Source: Cyclobacterium amurskyense
GTDB taxonomy: Bacteria > Bacteroidota > Bacteroidia > Cytophagales > Cyclobacteriaceae
Direction: 5' to 3'
DNA length: 64,000 bases
Assembly: GCF_001050135.1 (NCBI RefSeq)
Contig: NZ_CP012040.1
Coordinates: 5,039,001-5,103,000, forward strand
Below are positions 35,348-43,717 of the stretch, piece after piece. Below the pieces are notes generated by a model, which saw nothing but the letters and a program-made list of their open reading frames with translations, was not told where the DNA came from and did no database searches. The translations under genes were made by a program, and so were the position numbers. Position 1 is the first letter of the stretch. Every line of letters begins with the position of its first letter.

Positions 35348-36694
35348 ATGGCACTAAAATTAAAAGCATTTCTACTTCTACTAAGTTTTTTTACCTTAAA
35401 GGTACAAGCACAATCATCCTGGTCTTTGGAAGAATGTGTGGCCTATGCAATGGCACATAACCTGGAAGTAAAGGATTTTGAATATGTCTCCCAATCAGGC
35501 AAGGAGAACTATAGGCAATCTATTAGAAACCTACTTCCCCGAATAGATGCGTCTACGGGATACAACATAAATTATGGTAGAAGTACTGATCCATTCACCA
35601 ATGATGTGGTTACCAATGAATTCTTTTCCAATGGATATTCTCTAAGTTCCTCAATTGATTTGTTTCAGGGATTTCTTAAAATGAATGCCATTAAAACCTC
35701 TCGATTTATATATGAGGCAAATCTACAGGAAACCTTACAACAAAAGTATTTACTTGCCTTTAGGGTGATGCGTGCATTTTATGACGTTCGCTTTTTTGAG
35801 GAATTGGTAGAAGTTGCCAAAGGACAAACAGAGGTTTCCCAGGCAAATTATAATTTGGTAAAAAGACAAATCGAGTTAGGTTTAAAAGCAGGTGCGGACC
35901 TTTATGAATCAGAATCACTTTTACTGTCAGACAAGCTTAACCTCACCCAAAGTGAAAACAAGTTGGAATTAGCGAAGCTTCAATTGATGCAGGAGATGAA
36001 TTTAGAGGAAAGAGAAAATTTCTTCGTCGCAAGTAAAAAGCAGGAGGGTGGTTTTCAGAAAGTTTTTCAAGCCATTCATACTGATTCCATCTACCAACAG
36101 GCAGAAAGCTTTTTGCCCTTGCTAAAAGCGCAGGAATTTCGTGTAAATGCTGCCAGAAAACAGATCGATGTGAATAGGGCTTACCTGTATCCATCACTTT
36201 CCCTTTATGCGAATATTGGAACAGGGTATTTTCAAACAACAAGAGATACTTTAGGGAATACAATAGAATTCAGGAATCAGATCAGGGACAATACCTACAG
36301 GGCGGTTGGCTTGAGTTTAAATATTCCAATTAGCAGGGGATGGTCCACAAGATCACGAATCAAACAAAGCAAAATTGATTTGCTTAGAGTAGAAAATAAC
36401 TTTGAAATTCAAAAACAGACCGTCTACAATGATATTCAGCAATTGGTAGTAGAAAACAAAGCCCTTCAGAATGAATATGCTCAAAGTCTGCAGAAAGTAA
36501 AAGCTCAAGAACTTACATTTCTTATCGCACAAAGACGATATGAAAAAGGACTTATTAGTATTTTGGAGTTAACCACAGCAAAAAATTTATTTTCTGCGGC
36601 CCAGAATGAGAACTTGGAAGTAGGCTTGCGCCTTGAAGTAAATAACAGTACCATCGATTTTTATAGGGGAGTATCCCTTTTTAACATTCAATAA
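35348..36694 (+). CDS. TolC family outer-membrane efflux protein
   Basis: A 448-residue outer-membrane channel. The signal peptide ends near VQAQ (about residue 22). The mature part has the two-repeat, helix-rich TolC layout: SLEECVAYAMAHNLEVK at the start of repeat one, long coiled-coil helices, then VNAARKQIDVNRAYLYPSLSLYANIG opening repeat two and ISILELTTAKNLFSAAQNE near the end. It provides the outer-membrane duct for the fusion protein and ATPase encoded next, with only 3 bp to the fusion-protein gene. The sigma-54-like promoter and operator sites lie directly upstream. Confidence 0.92.
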   Translation: MALKLKAFLLLLSFFTLKVQAQSSWSLEECVAYAMAHNLEVKDFEYVSQSGKENYRQSIRNLLPRIDASTGYNINYGRSTDPFTNDVVTNEFFSNGYSLSSSIDLFQGFLKMNAIKTSRFIYEANLQETLQQKYLLAFRVMRAFYDVRFFEELVEVAKGQTEVSQANYNLVKRQIELGLKAGADLYESESLLLSDKLNLTQSENKLELAKLQLMQEMNLEERENFFVASKKQEGGFQKVFQAIHTDSIYQQAESFLPLLKAQEFRVNAARKQIDVNRAYLYPSLSLYANIGTGYFQTTRDTLGNTIEFRNQIRDNTYRAVGLSLNIPISRGWSTRSRIKQSKIDLLRVENNFEIQKQTVYNDIQQLVVENKALQNEYAQSLQKVKAQELTFLIAQRRYEKGLISILELTTAKNLFSAAQNENLEVGLRLEVNNSTIDFYRGVSLFNIQ

Positions 36695-36697
36695 CTT

Positions 36698-37948
36698 ATG
36701 GATATTATACTTGAAAAGAAAAAAGGGCTAAGGCCAAAACATTACGGATACATAGCTCTGGCAGCGCTGTTGATCTATGCAGGTTATCAGCTATGGTTTA
36801 CCAGTTCTGTCTCTACTTTCCGTACGGAAAAGGGCAAATTATCCATAGCCGAGGTAGTTGAAGGGAAATTCGATGACTATATCACCATCAATGGAAGTGT
36901 TGCGCCCATTGCCACCATTTATATGGATGCCTATGAAGGGGGTCGGGTTACCGAAAAATTAATAGAAGAAGGGGCTATTGTTAAAAAGGGCGACATTATT
37001 CTGGTTTTGGAAAACAGAAGCCTTTACGAGCAAATACTCGCCAGCGAAAGTAATCTCGCTCTAAAACAAAATGACTTGCGTTCAACAAAATTAACTTTTG
37101 ATTCCAGACAGGTGGAAGGAAGGAAATCCCTGGCAACAGCGAGTACCAATCTACACCGGTTTAAAAGAAATTACGAGCAAAACAAGGCGCTGTATGAAGA
37201 GGAATTGATTTCCAGAGAAGAATACCTGATCGCAAAAGAGAATTATGAACTCTCTGAAAAACAATATGAAATCGTTAAACTCCAGACCGAACAGGACAAA
37301 GAATTGCGTGAAACATCTCTGACGGGTCTTGATACTGATCTGGAGCGGATGGAAAAGACCTTATCTATGGTGTATGAGCGACTGGATCATTTGAATGTGC
37401 GTGCACCAGCAGACGGGCAATTGGGATTTTTGGATGCGGAAATTGGGCAGAGCATCGCTCAGGGAGAACGCATAGGTCAGATCAATGTATTGACTGATTA
37501 CAAAATCGAAGCGGATATAGATGAGCATTATATTGATAGGGTTCAACGAGATTTAATGGCCGTATTGGAGCGGAATGGCAAGGATTTCAGCTTGCGGCTT
37601 AGGAAAGTATACCCAGAGGTTAGAAGTGGAAAATTTAGGGTTGACCTGGTTTTCACAGAGGACAAACCTGAAAACATAAGAACCGGACAAAGCTATAATA
37701 TCAAATTACAACTAGGAGAGTCCTCCGATGCCATGTTGCTGCCAAAAGGAAGTTTTTTCCAGAGTACGGGAGGTCAATGGGTCTTTGTCGTTAACCAGGA
37801 TGGGGACGAAGCCATAAAGAGAAACATTAGAATAGGAAAGCAAAATGCCAGGTATTATGAAATCCTGGAAGGCTTGCAGCCCGGAGAAAAAGTAATCACA
37901 AGTAACTATGACAATTTTGGTGAGGCCGATAGAATAGTTTTGAACTGA
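36698..37948 (+). CDS. HlyD/MacA-like periplasmic membrane-fusion protein
   Basis: A 416-residue adaptor with one N-terminal membrane anchor (about 16-34). It has a split biotinyl-lipoyl-like domain (EGGRVTEKLIEEGAIVKKGDIIL, then VRAPADGQLGFLDAEIGQSIAQGERI) around a coiled-coil hairpin (about 105-230), then a beta-barrel region and a C-terminal domain with LQPGEKVITSNYDNF. It should bridge the FtsX/MacB permeases to the TolC-like channel. It is placed between the TolC-like gene and the ATPase, as in MacA-MacB-TolC operons. It is the only adaptor seen, although ten permeases follow. Confidence 0.92.
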   Translation: MDIILEKKKGLRPKHYGYIALAALLIYAGYQLWFTSSVSTFRTEKGKLSIAEVVEGKFDDYITINGSVAPIATIYMDAYEGGRVTEKLIEEGAIVKKGDIILVLENRSLYEQILASESNLALKQNDLRSTKLTFDSRQVEGRKSLATASTNLHRFKRNYEQNKALYEEELISREEYLIAKENYELSEKQYEIVKLQTEQDKELRETSLTGLDTDLERMEKTLSMVYERLDHLNVRAPADGQLGFLDAEIGQSIAQGERIGQINVLTDYKIEADIDEHYIDRVQRDLMAVLERNGKDFSLRLRKVYPEVRSGKFRVDLVFTEDKPENIRTGQSYNIKLQLGESSDAMLLPKGSFFQSTGGQWVFVVNQDGDEAIKRNIRIGKQNARYYEILEGLQPGEKVITSNYDNFGEADRIVLN

Positions 37949-38015
37949 TCTACTCCAAAAGCAAATACATACGAAATAGATAGCATACCTGAGCAATAGA
38001 AAAAATAAATAAGAT

Positions 38016-38711
38016 ATGATAACCATTAAAGATTTAGTAAAAAGTTTTCGAACAGAAGAGGTAGAAACACTCGCACTGAACAAAGTAAACCTCAAAGTAG
38101 AATCAGGGGAATTTGTAGCCATTATGGGTCCATCAGGCTGCGGAAAATCTACTTTGCTCAACATTATAGGCATGTTGGACAATCCAACTGAAGGCAGTTA
38201 CAATTTCGCTTCCAATGAAGTGGCAGGTCTCCGAGAAAATCAGAGAACACAGCTGCGAAAAGGAAACCTTGGCTTTGTGTTTCAAAGCTTTAATCTAATT
38301 GATGAATTGACCGTTTTTGAAAATGTGGAATTGCCGCTTATTTACCTGAAAATGGGCAAAGCAGAACGCAGAGAAAAGGTAATGGCGGTTTTGGAGCGAA
38401 TGAAAATTGCCCACCGTGAAAAACACTTCCCGCATCAATTGTCTGGTGGACAGCAGCAGCGTGTAGCCATTGCCAGGGCGGTAGTCACCAAACCCAAGTT
38501 GATCCTGGCTGATGAACCCACAGGTAACCTGGATTCGAAAAATGGAATGCAGGTAATGAACCTACTGACTGAACTTAACCAGGAAGGAACGACCATCGTG
38601 ATGGTGACGCACTCAGAGCATGATTCCCATTTCGCACACCGTGTAGTTAACTTATTCGATGGACAAATCGTGACAGAAAGCCAAAACAGAGCCATGGGGG
38701 CAGCATTATAG
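38016..38711 (+). CDS. MacB/LolD-type ABC transporter ATPase
   Basis: A 231-residue nucleotide-binding subunit. Walker A is GPSGCGKST at 38-46, the Q-loop is FVFQ (Q90), the signature LSGGQQQRVAIARA starts at 142, Walker B is LILADEP at 162-168, and the switch histidine is H199 (VTHS). It belongs to the group that drives MacB, LolCDE, FtsX and BceAB-like machines, which move substrates or forces across the envelope mechanically. It is followed after 54 bp by the first of ten separate FtsX-type permease genes, none of which has its own fused ATPase. It may therefore serve several of them. Confidence 0.94.
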   Translation: MITIKDLVKSFRTEEVETLALNKVNLKVESGEFVAIMGPSGCGKSTLLNIIGMLDNPTEGSYNFASNEVAGLRENQRTQLRKGNLGFVFQSFNLIDELTVFENVELPLIYLKMGKAERREKVMAVLERMKIAHREKHFPHQLSGGQQQRVAIARAVVTKPKLILADEPTGNLDSKNGMQVMNLLTELNQEGTTIVMVTHSEHDSHFAHRVVNLFDGQIVTESQNRAMGAAL

Positions 38712-38765
38712 CTGTACCAAAATTCCCCTCATCTTTTACTCTTCACATTTTAGATACTGGCAATA

Positions 38766-41162
38766 ATGATCAAAAATTACCTTAAAATAGCTTGGCGAAG
38801 CCTTCTTAAAAACAAGGTCCTATTCTCTATCAATACCCTGGGTTTGGCATTGGGAATAGCGTCTTGTGTCATTATTTCTCATTTTGTCCTCGATGAATTG
38901 AGTTATGACCAGTTCAATGTGAAGTCGGATCAAATTTCAAGGATCGTTTTTAGAGCCAAGGTAAATGGTGAGGAGATAAAAGAAGGAGTGGTGATGGCCC
39001 CTGTAGCACATACGCTTAAGGAGGAATACCCGGAAGTGCTGGATGCAACAAGGATTCGTAGGATCGGAACACCGAAAATCACCATTGACAATCAGTCTTA
39101 TAGAGATGGGAGATTTGCCTACGTAGATCCAAATTTCTTCGAAATCTTTAGCCTGCCTATTATAGCCGGGGATGCTGGTAACCCATTGGAGCAACCGAAT
39201 ACTGCCGTTATAACTACAACATTGGCATTAAAGTATTTTGGAACCAAAGATGCAACAGGGAAATTGTTTTACCTGGAAAGTCAGGAACAACCCTATACCA
39301 TTACGGGAGTTATTGAGGAGATGCCTGAAAATGCCCATTTTCATTTTGACCTCTTTGCTTCAATGAAAGGATTCCCTGAAGCCAACAGTAATTCTTGGTT
39401 TAAAGGTGATTTTTTCACCTATCTCTTGCTAGAAAAGGGATTTGATCACCAACAATTGGAGGCCAAACTGCCAGATTTGATTGGGAAATATATGGGGCCT
39501 TCCATGCAGGAAGAAATGGGCCTGTCCTTTGAGGAATTTACCAAAGACAACCAACTTGGTTTTATCTTACAACCCCTGAGTGACATTCATTTGCGCTCCG
39601 ACAATGCCTCATACAGCGAATTAGAAGAAGGTGGGGACATAAAATATGTCTATATTTTCAGTGCAATAGCCCTGTTTATGCTTTTGATTGCTTGTGTCAA
39701 TTTTATAAACCTGGCAACAGCAACTGCTGCTAAGAGAGCCAAAGAGGTCGGCATCCGCAAAGTATTGGGAGCCGATAAGAAAATGCTTTTCTACCAGTTT
39801 ATCTCCGAATCCTTTATAGCAAGTACTGCAGCCATGCTTCTGGCAGTTGTTTTCGTAATTGTTATCCTGCCTTTTTATGTGGAGTTTTCTGGGAAAGCAC
39901 TTGAGCTATCCTATTTTTTGCAGCCACAGCTGCTATTGACTCTGCCCGTATTTACTTTTCTGATAAGTCTTTTGGCAGGAAGCTATCCAGCCATTTATTT
40001 GTCTTCCTTTCGGGCCATTCAGGGCTTAACCAATAGTAGGTCAGGGGGATCAAATAAAAGCTTTCGAAGTGCATTGGTGGTGTTTCAATTTGTGATTTCG
40101 GCAGGGCTAATATTGGCGACCTTGGTGGTCAATCAGCAAATGAACTATATTCAAAACAAAGACCTGGGCTATGATAGAGACCAAATTCTGGTCATTAGGG
40201 ATGCTTATCTGTTGGAAAATAATCAGGAAGCCTTCAAAAATGAGTTGATGAAAAATCCTAAAGTAAGCGCTGTGACCCAGTCTTCCTTTGTACCAGCAGG
40301 CCCTTCGGACAATAACGTGACACAGATTTATATCAATGGTCAATTCAATCGGCGGATGCCAGTGTTCAATATTGACGAAAACTATATTCCTACAATGGAA
40401 ATGGAAATGGTTGCAGGAAGAAATTTTTCAAGAGATTTCGGCGCTGATTCATCAAATGTGATCCTTAACCAAACGGCAGTTGAGATTTTTGGATTTGGAG
40501 AAGATCCAATAGAGAAAACCATCTCAGATGGAACCCATACAAGTACGGTAATAGGCGTGGTAAAAGACTTTCACTTTAAATCTTTGCATCAACCAATAGA
40601 ACCTTTGTTGATGTATTACAGGCCTTATGGTGGCTTGATCGTGAAAGCCAAACCATTGAACATGACCGCTCTCATTGCGGAGACCCAATCGTTGTGGAAT
40701 TCTTTCGGTACTGCAGAAACTTTTGGCTTTTCCCTTATGGATGAATCGTACCAAAGGGCTTATCAAACGGAACAGAATATGGGAAAGGTTTTAAATGGTT
40801 TTGCGCTATTGACCATTGCTGTTGCGTGTTTGGGACTATTTGGGCTGGTCACTTTTACCGCCGAAAAACGCTTTAGGGAAATTGGGATTAGAAAAGTATT
40901 GGGTGCTACCGTTTTTCAGATAGTGTCCATGCTTACCAAAGATTTTCTTCTTTTGGTAGGGATCTCTTTCTTCTTCGCCTTTCCTATCGGCTGCTACCTG
41001 ATGGAGAATTGGTTACAGGCATTTGCCTTCCGAATAGAGATTTATTGGTGGATATATGGCTTGGTTGCCTTGATTACGCTATTTATTGCCTTTTCCACAA
41101 TAAGCTACAAGAGCCTTATGGCGGCAAATTTAGATCCAGTAAAAGCAATTAAGGAAGATTAA
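38766..41162 (+). CDS. Internally duplicated FtsX/MacB-type permease 1 of 10
   Basis: A 798-residue inner-membrane protein with two tandem MacB_PCD-FtsX halves. TM1 is at about 20-42, with a large periplasmic domain to about 294. TM2-TM4 are near 295-318, 346-372 and 388-413. TM5 at about 436-456 opens the second half, with a second periplasmic domain to about 675. TM6-TM8 are near 676-696, 726-747 and 761-783. The FtsX coupling motif appears twice (GIRKVLGA at 329-336 and 707-714), and GSYPAIYLSSF closes the first half. It resembles MacB/LolC-E mechanotransmission permeases and the duplicated orphan permeases described in Acidobacteria. It is nearest the ATPase gene and ends DPVKAIKED, unlike copies 2-9. 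Confidence 0.9.
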   Translation: MIKNYLKIAWRSLLKNKVLFSINTLGLALGIASCVIISHFVLDELSYDQFNVKSDQISRIVFRAKVNGEEIKEGVVMAPVAHTLKEEYPEVLDATRIRRIGTPKITIDNQSYRDGRFAYVDPNFFEIFSLPIIAGDAGNPLEQPNTAVITTTLALKYFGTKDATGKLFYLESQEQPYTITGVIEEMPENAHFHFDLFASMKGFPEANSNSWFKGDFFTYLLLEKGFDHQQLEAKLPDLIGKYMGPSMQEEMGLSFEEFTKDNQLGFILQPLSDIHLRSDNASYSELEEGGDIKYVYIFSAIALFMLLIACVNFINLATATAAKRAKEVGIRKVLGADKKMLFYQFISESFIASTAAMLLAVVFVIVILPFYVEFSGKALELSYFLQPQLLLTLPVFTFLISLLAGSYPAIYLSSFRAIQGLTNSRSGGSNKSFRSALVVFQFVISAGLILATLVVNQQMNYIQNKDLGYDRDQILVIRDAYLLENNQEAFKNELMKNPKVSAVTQSSFVPAGPSDNNVTQIYINGQFNRRMPVFNIDENYIPTMEMEMVAGRNFSRDFGADSSNVILNQTAVEIFGFGEDPIEKTISDGTHTSTVIGVVKDFHFKSLHQPIEPLLMYYRPYGGLIVKAKPLNMTALIAETQSLWNSFGTAETFGFSLMDESYQRAYQTEQNMGKVLNGFALLTIAVACLGLFGLVTFTAEKRFREIGIRKVLGATVFQIVSMLTKDFLLLVGISFFFAFPIGCYLMENWLQAFAFRIEIYWWIYGLVALITLFIAFSTISYKSLMAANLDPVKAIKED

Positions 41163-41257
41163 AATTTAGAAATACAGTTGAATTACAAATCTGACTAAAC
41201 CATATAGGATAGTTAGTGAGGACAATAGAAGGTTATTATTATTTTAAAATATTTGTC

Positions 41258-43690
41258 ATGTTTAAAACTCATCTTATCATCGCATGGAGAAGTTTGAAAA
41301 AGCAACCCTTTTTCACTTTTCTCAACATTTTCGGACTTACTGTGGGCATGGCAGGAGGACTTCTCATCGCATTGTACATTTACGATGAGTTGAGTTATGA
41401 TCAGATGTTCACTGATGCAGAACAAATTTACCGCTTAGATGCAGATATAAAGTTCGGGGGATCGGAAAACAACACGGCTGTTTTGCCTGCACCTATGGCT
41501 GGGGTTTTGGAAAGTGATTTCCCTCAAGTGGAAATTGCCACCAGGTTTAGAACTTTAGGCAGTACCTTTGTTACCAAAAGTGGCACCTTACAAAAGGTGA
41601 AGTTATCAAGAACTACCTATGCAGACCCTTCATTTTTGGAATTGTTCGGTATTGATTTACTCGTGGGAGACAGCGAAACGGTTCTTTCGGAACCAAACAC
41701 AGTGGTCCTAACCAAAACTGCTGCTGAAAAGTTTTTTCCAGTAGATGAAGCATTGGGGCAAACACTCGTTTTTGATGGTGGAGACATCTATACTGTAACC
41801 GCCGTAATTGACGACTTGCCTAGAAATTCATTTTTGAGTGAATATTCCCTTTTTATAGCTATGGAAGGCTATGCTGATGCTAAAATAGCCCATTGGGGTA
41901 GCCACAATTACAATACTTTTGTAAAATTAAAGCCAAATACCAGGATCGCTGATTTTGATGCTGCGCTACCTACTATTGTGAAAACCTATGTGATGGTCTG
42001 GGCCCAAACGGTCTTCCCTGGTGTCACTGAGGAGCAGTTCGCTGCTTCAGGCAATTATATTCGGTACAGTACCATTCCATTGACCGATATTCACCTTCAT
42101 TCTCAGCGAACAGGAGAAATGAGTGCCAACAATAGTATTCAAAATATCTATATTCTCTCCTTTATTGCGCTGTTTTTGATTGTTTTGGCAAGCGTCAATT
42201 TTATGAATTTGAGCACTGCTAGCTCTTTAAAAAGGGCCAAAGAGGTGGGCATACGAAAAACTTTAGGATCCAATCGATACACCTTGATCCAGCAATTTCT
42301 GACCGAATCAGGCCTTATCAGTTTTGCCTCCTTGCTTTTGGCAATAGGTTTAACCTTACTAATCCTGCCGTACTTCAATGACCTATCTGACAAGCAATTG
42401 TCTCTGCCATTTATGTCTCCTGGTTTTTGGTTGATGCTTCTTTCGGCCACAATCCTTTTGGGTTTGTTTTCTGGAAGTTATCCTGCTTTCTTTCTTTCAC
42501 GATTTTCACCGATTAAGGTACTTTCTGGAAATGGCGGGAGTGCTGTTGGGGGCGGGAAATTGCGCAATGCATTGGTCGTCTTTCAATTTGCAATATCTGT
42601 ATTTCTAATAGTGGCAACCTTGGTTGTTTATGGACAATTGCAATTCATACAGCAAAAGGATCTTGGGTATGAAAAAAACCAGGTATTAATCATTAATGAT
42701 GTGTATGCGCTGGGTTCGAAGACAAGCACATTAAAGGAAGAAATTCGGGAATTGGCCCTAGTTGAAGAAGCAACTCTAAGTGGGTATTTACCAACCCCTT
42801 CAAATAGAAGTAGTAATTCGTATTTTGAGGAAGGCGTTTCCGATCAGGAGAAAGCCTTGAGCATGCAAACATGGGCGGTGGATCATGAATATGTGGCTAC
42901 CTTGGACCTTAAAATCCTTGCTGGAAGAGACTTTGACAGAGAAAGGCCTGCAGATTCCAGCGCCATGCTCATCAACGAAAGCACCTTGAAAGTGCTGGGT
43001 ATAACAGCTGAGGAAGCTTTGGGAAAAAGGTTTTATTCCAATATGGTGGATACCGACCAGGAATTCTATAAAGTAATCGGAATCATCAATGATTTCCATT
43101 ATGAATCCCTTAGGGAAACCATTAATCCCTTAAGTTTGGTAATAGGCGAAAACCCAGGCCTTATGGCCATAAAACTGAATGCAGGTGATTTTTCACAAGC
43201 CATCACCCAGATTGAAACCATCTGGACCCAGTTGGCCCCTGAACTTCCTTTTAATTATTACTTTATGGATGCCTCATTTGACAACACCTACCAATCAGAT
43301 CAACGGTTGGGTAAGCTGTTTGTCATTTTCACGGTCCTTTCTATTCTGGTGGCTTGTCTGGGACTATTTGGGCTGGCTGCTTTTAATGCGGAAAAACGGA
43401 CCAAGGAAATTGGAATCAGAAAGGTATTAGGAGCCAGTGTAGGTCAAATATCCTTTAGGTTATCAGTTGATTTTTTAAAGTTAGTAGGAGTTGCGGTGCT
43501 AATATCATTGCCTTTGGGCTGGTATGCCATGAACAAGTGGCTTGAAGAATTTTCCTATAAAATAGAAGTGGGTTGGTGGGTTATGGCACTTGCAGCTTTT
43601 CTGGCTGTAGCCATTGCCATTCTTACGGTTAGCTATCAAAGCATAAAAGCGGCGATAGCTAATCCGATAAATAGTTTAGGGACGGAATAA
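41258..43690 (+). CDS. Internally duplicated FtsX/MacB-type permease 2 of 10
   Basis: An 810-residue permease of the same two-halved layout, starting at the ATG 41258 (MFKTHLIIAWRSLKKQ). A GTG at 41216 is open but adds an untypical extension. The coupling motifs read GIRKTLGS and GIRKVLGA; GSYPAFFLSRFSPIKVLSG closes the first half, and the end is NPINSLGTE. It is clearly most like permease 3 along its length (shared WRSLKKQPFFTFLN, NADIKFGG/DADIKFGG-type segment and GYLPTPS), so the two probably arose by duplication. A 95-bp gap separates it from permease 1; no sigma-54-like element was seen in that gap. Confidence 0.9.
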   Translation: MFKTHLIIAWRSLKKQPFFTFLNIFGLTVGMAGGLLIALYIYDELSYDQMFTDAEQIYRLDADIKFGGSENNTAVLPAPMAGVLESDFPQVEIATRFRTLGSTFVTKSGTLQKVKLSRTTYADPSFLELFGIDLLVGDSETVLSEPNTVVLTKTAAEKFFPVDEALGQTLVFDGGDIYTVTAVIDDLPRNSFLSEYSLFIAMEGYADAKIAHWGSHNYNTFVKLKPNTRIADFDAALPTIVKTYVMVWAQTVFPGVTEEQFAASGNYIRYSTIPLTDIHLHSQRTGEMSANNSIQNIYILSFIALFLIVLASVNFMNLSTASSLKRAKEVGIRKTLGSNRYTLIQQFLTESGLISFASLLLAIGLTLLILPYFNDLSDKQLSLPFMSPGFWLMLLSATILLGLFSGSYPAFFLSRFSPIKVLSGNGGSAVGGGKLRNALVVFQFAISVFLIVATLVVYGQLQFIQQKDLGYEKNQVLIINDVYALGSKTSTLKEEIRELALVEEATLSGYLPTPSNRSSNSYFEEGVSDQEKALSMQTWAVDHEYVATLDLKILAGRDFDRERPADSSAMLINESTLKVLGITAEEALGKRFYSNMVDTDQEFYKVIGIINDFHYESLRETINPLSLVIGENPGLMAIKLNAGDFSQAITQIETIWTQLAPELPFNYYFMDASFDNTYQSDQRLGKLFVIFTVLSILVACLGLFGLAAFNAEKRTKEIGIRKVLGASVGQISFRLSVDFLKLVGVAVLISLPLGWYAMNKWLEEFSYKIEVGWWVMALAAFLAVAIAILTVSYQSIKAAIANPINSLGTE

Positions 43691-43717
43691 TTTTGATGCA
43701 ATTTAAAAACCAGTATC

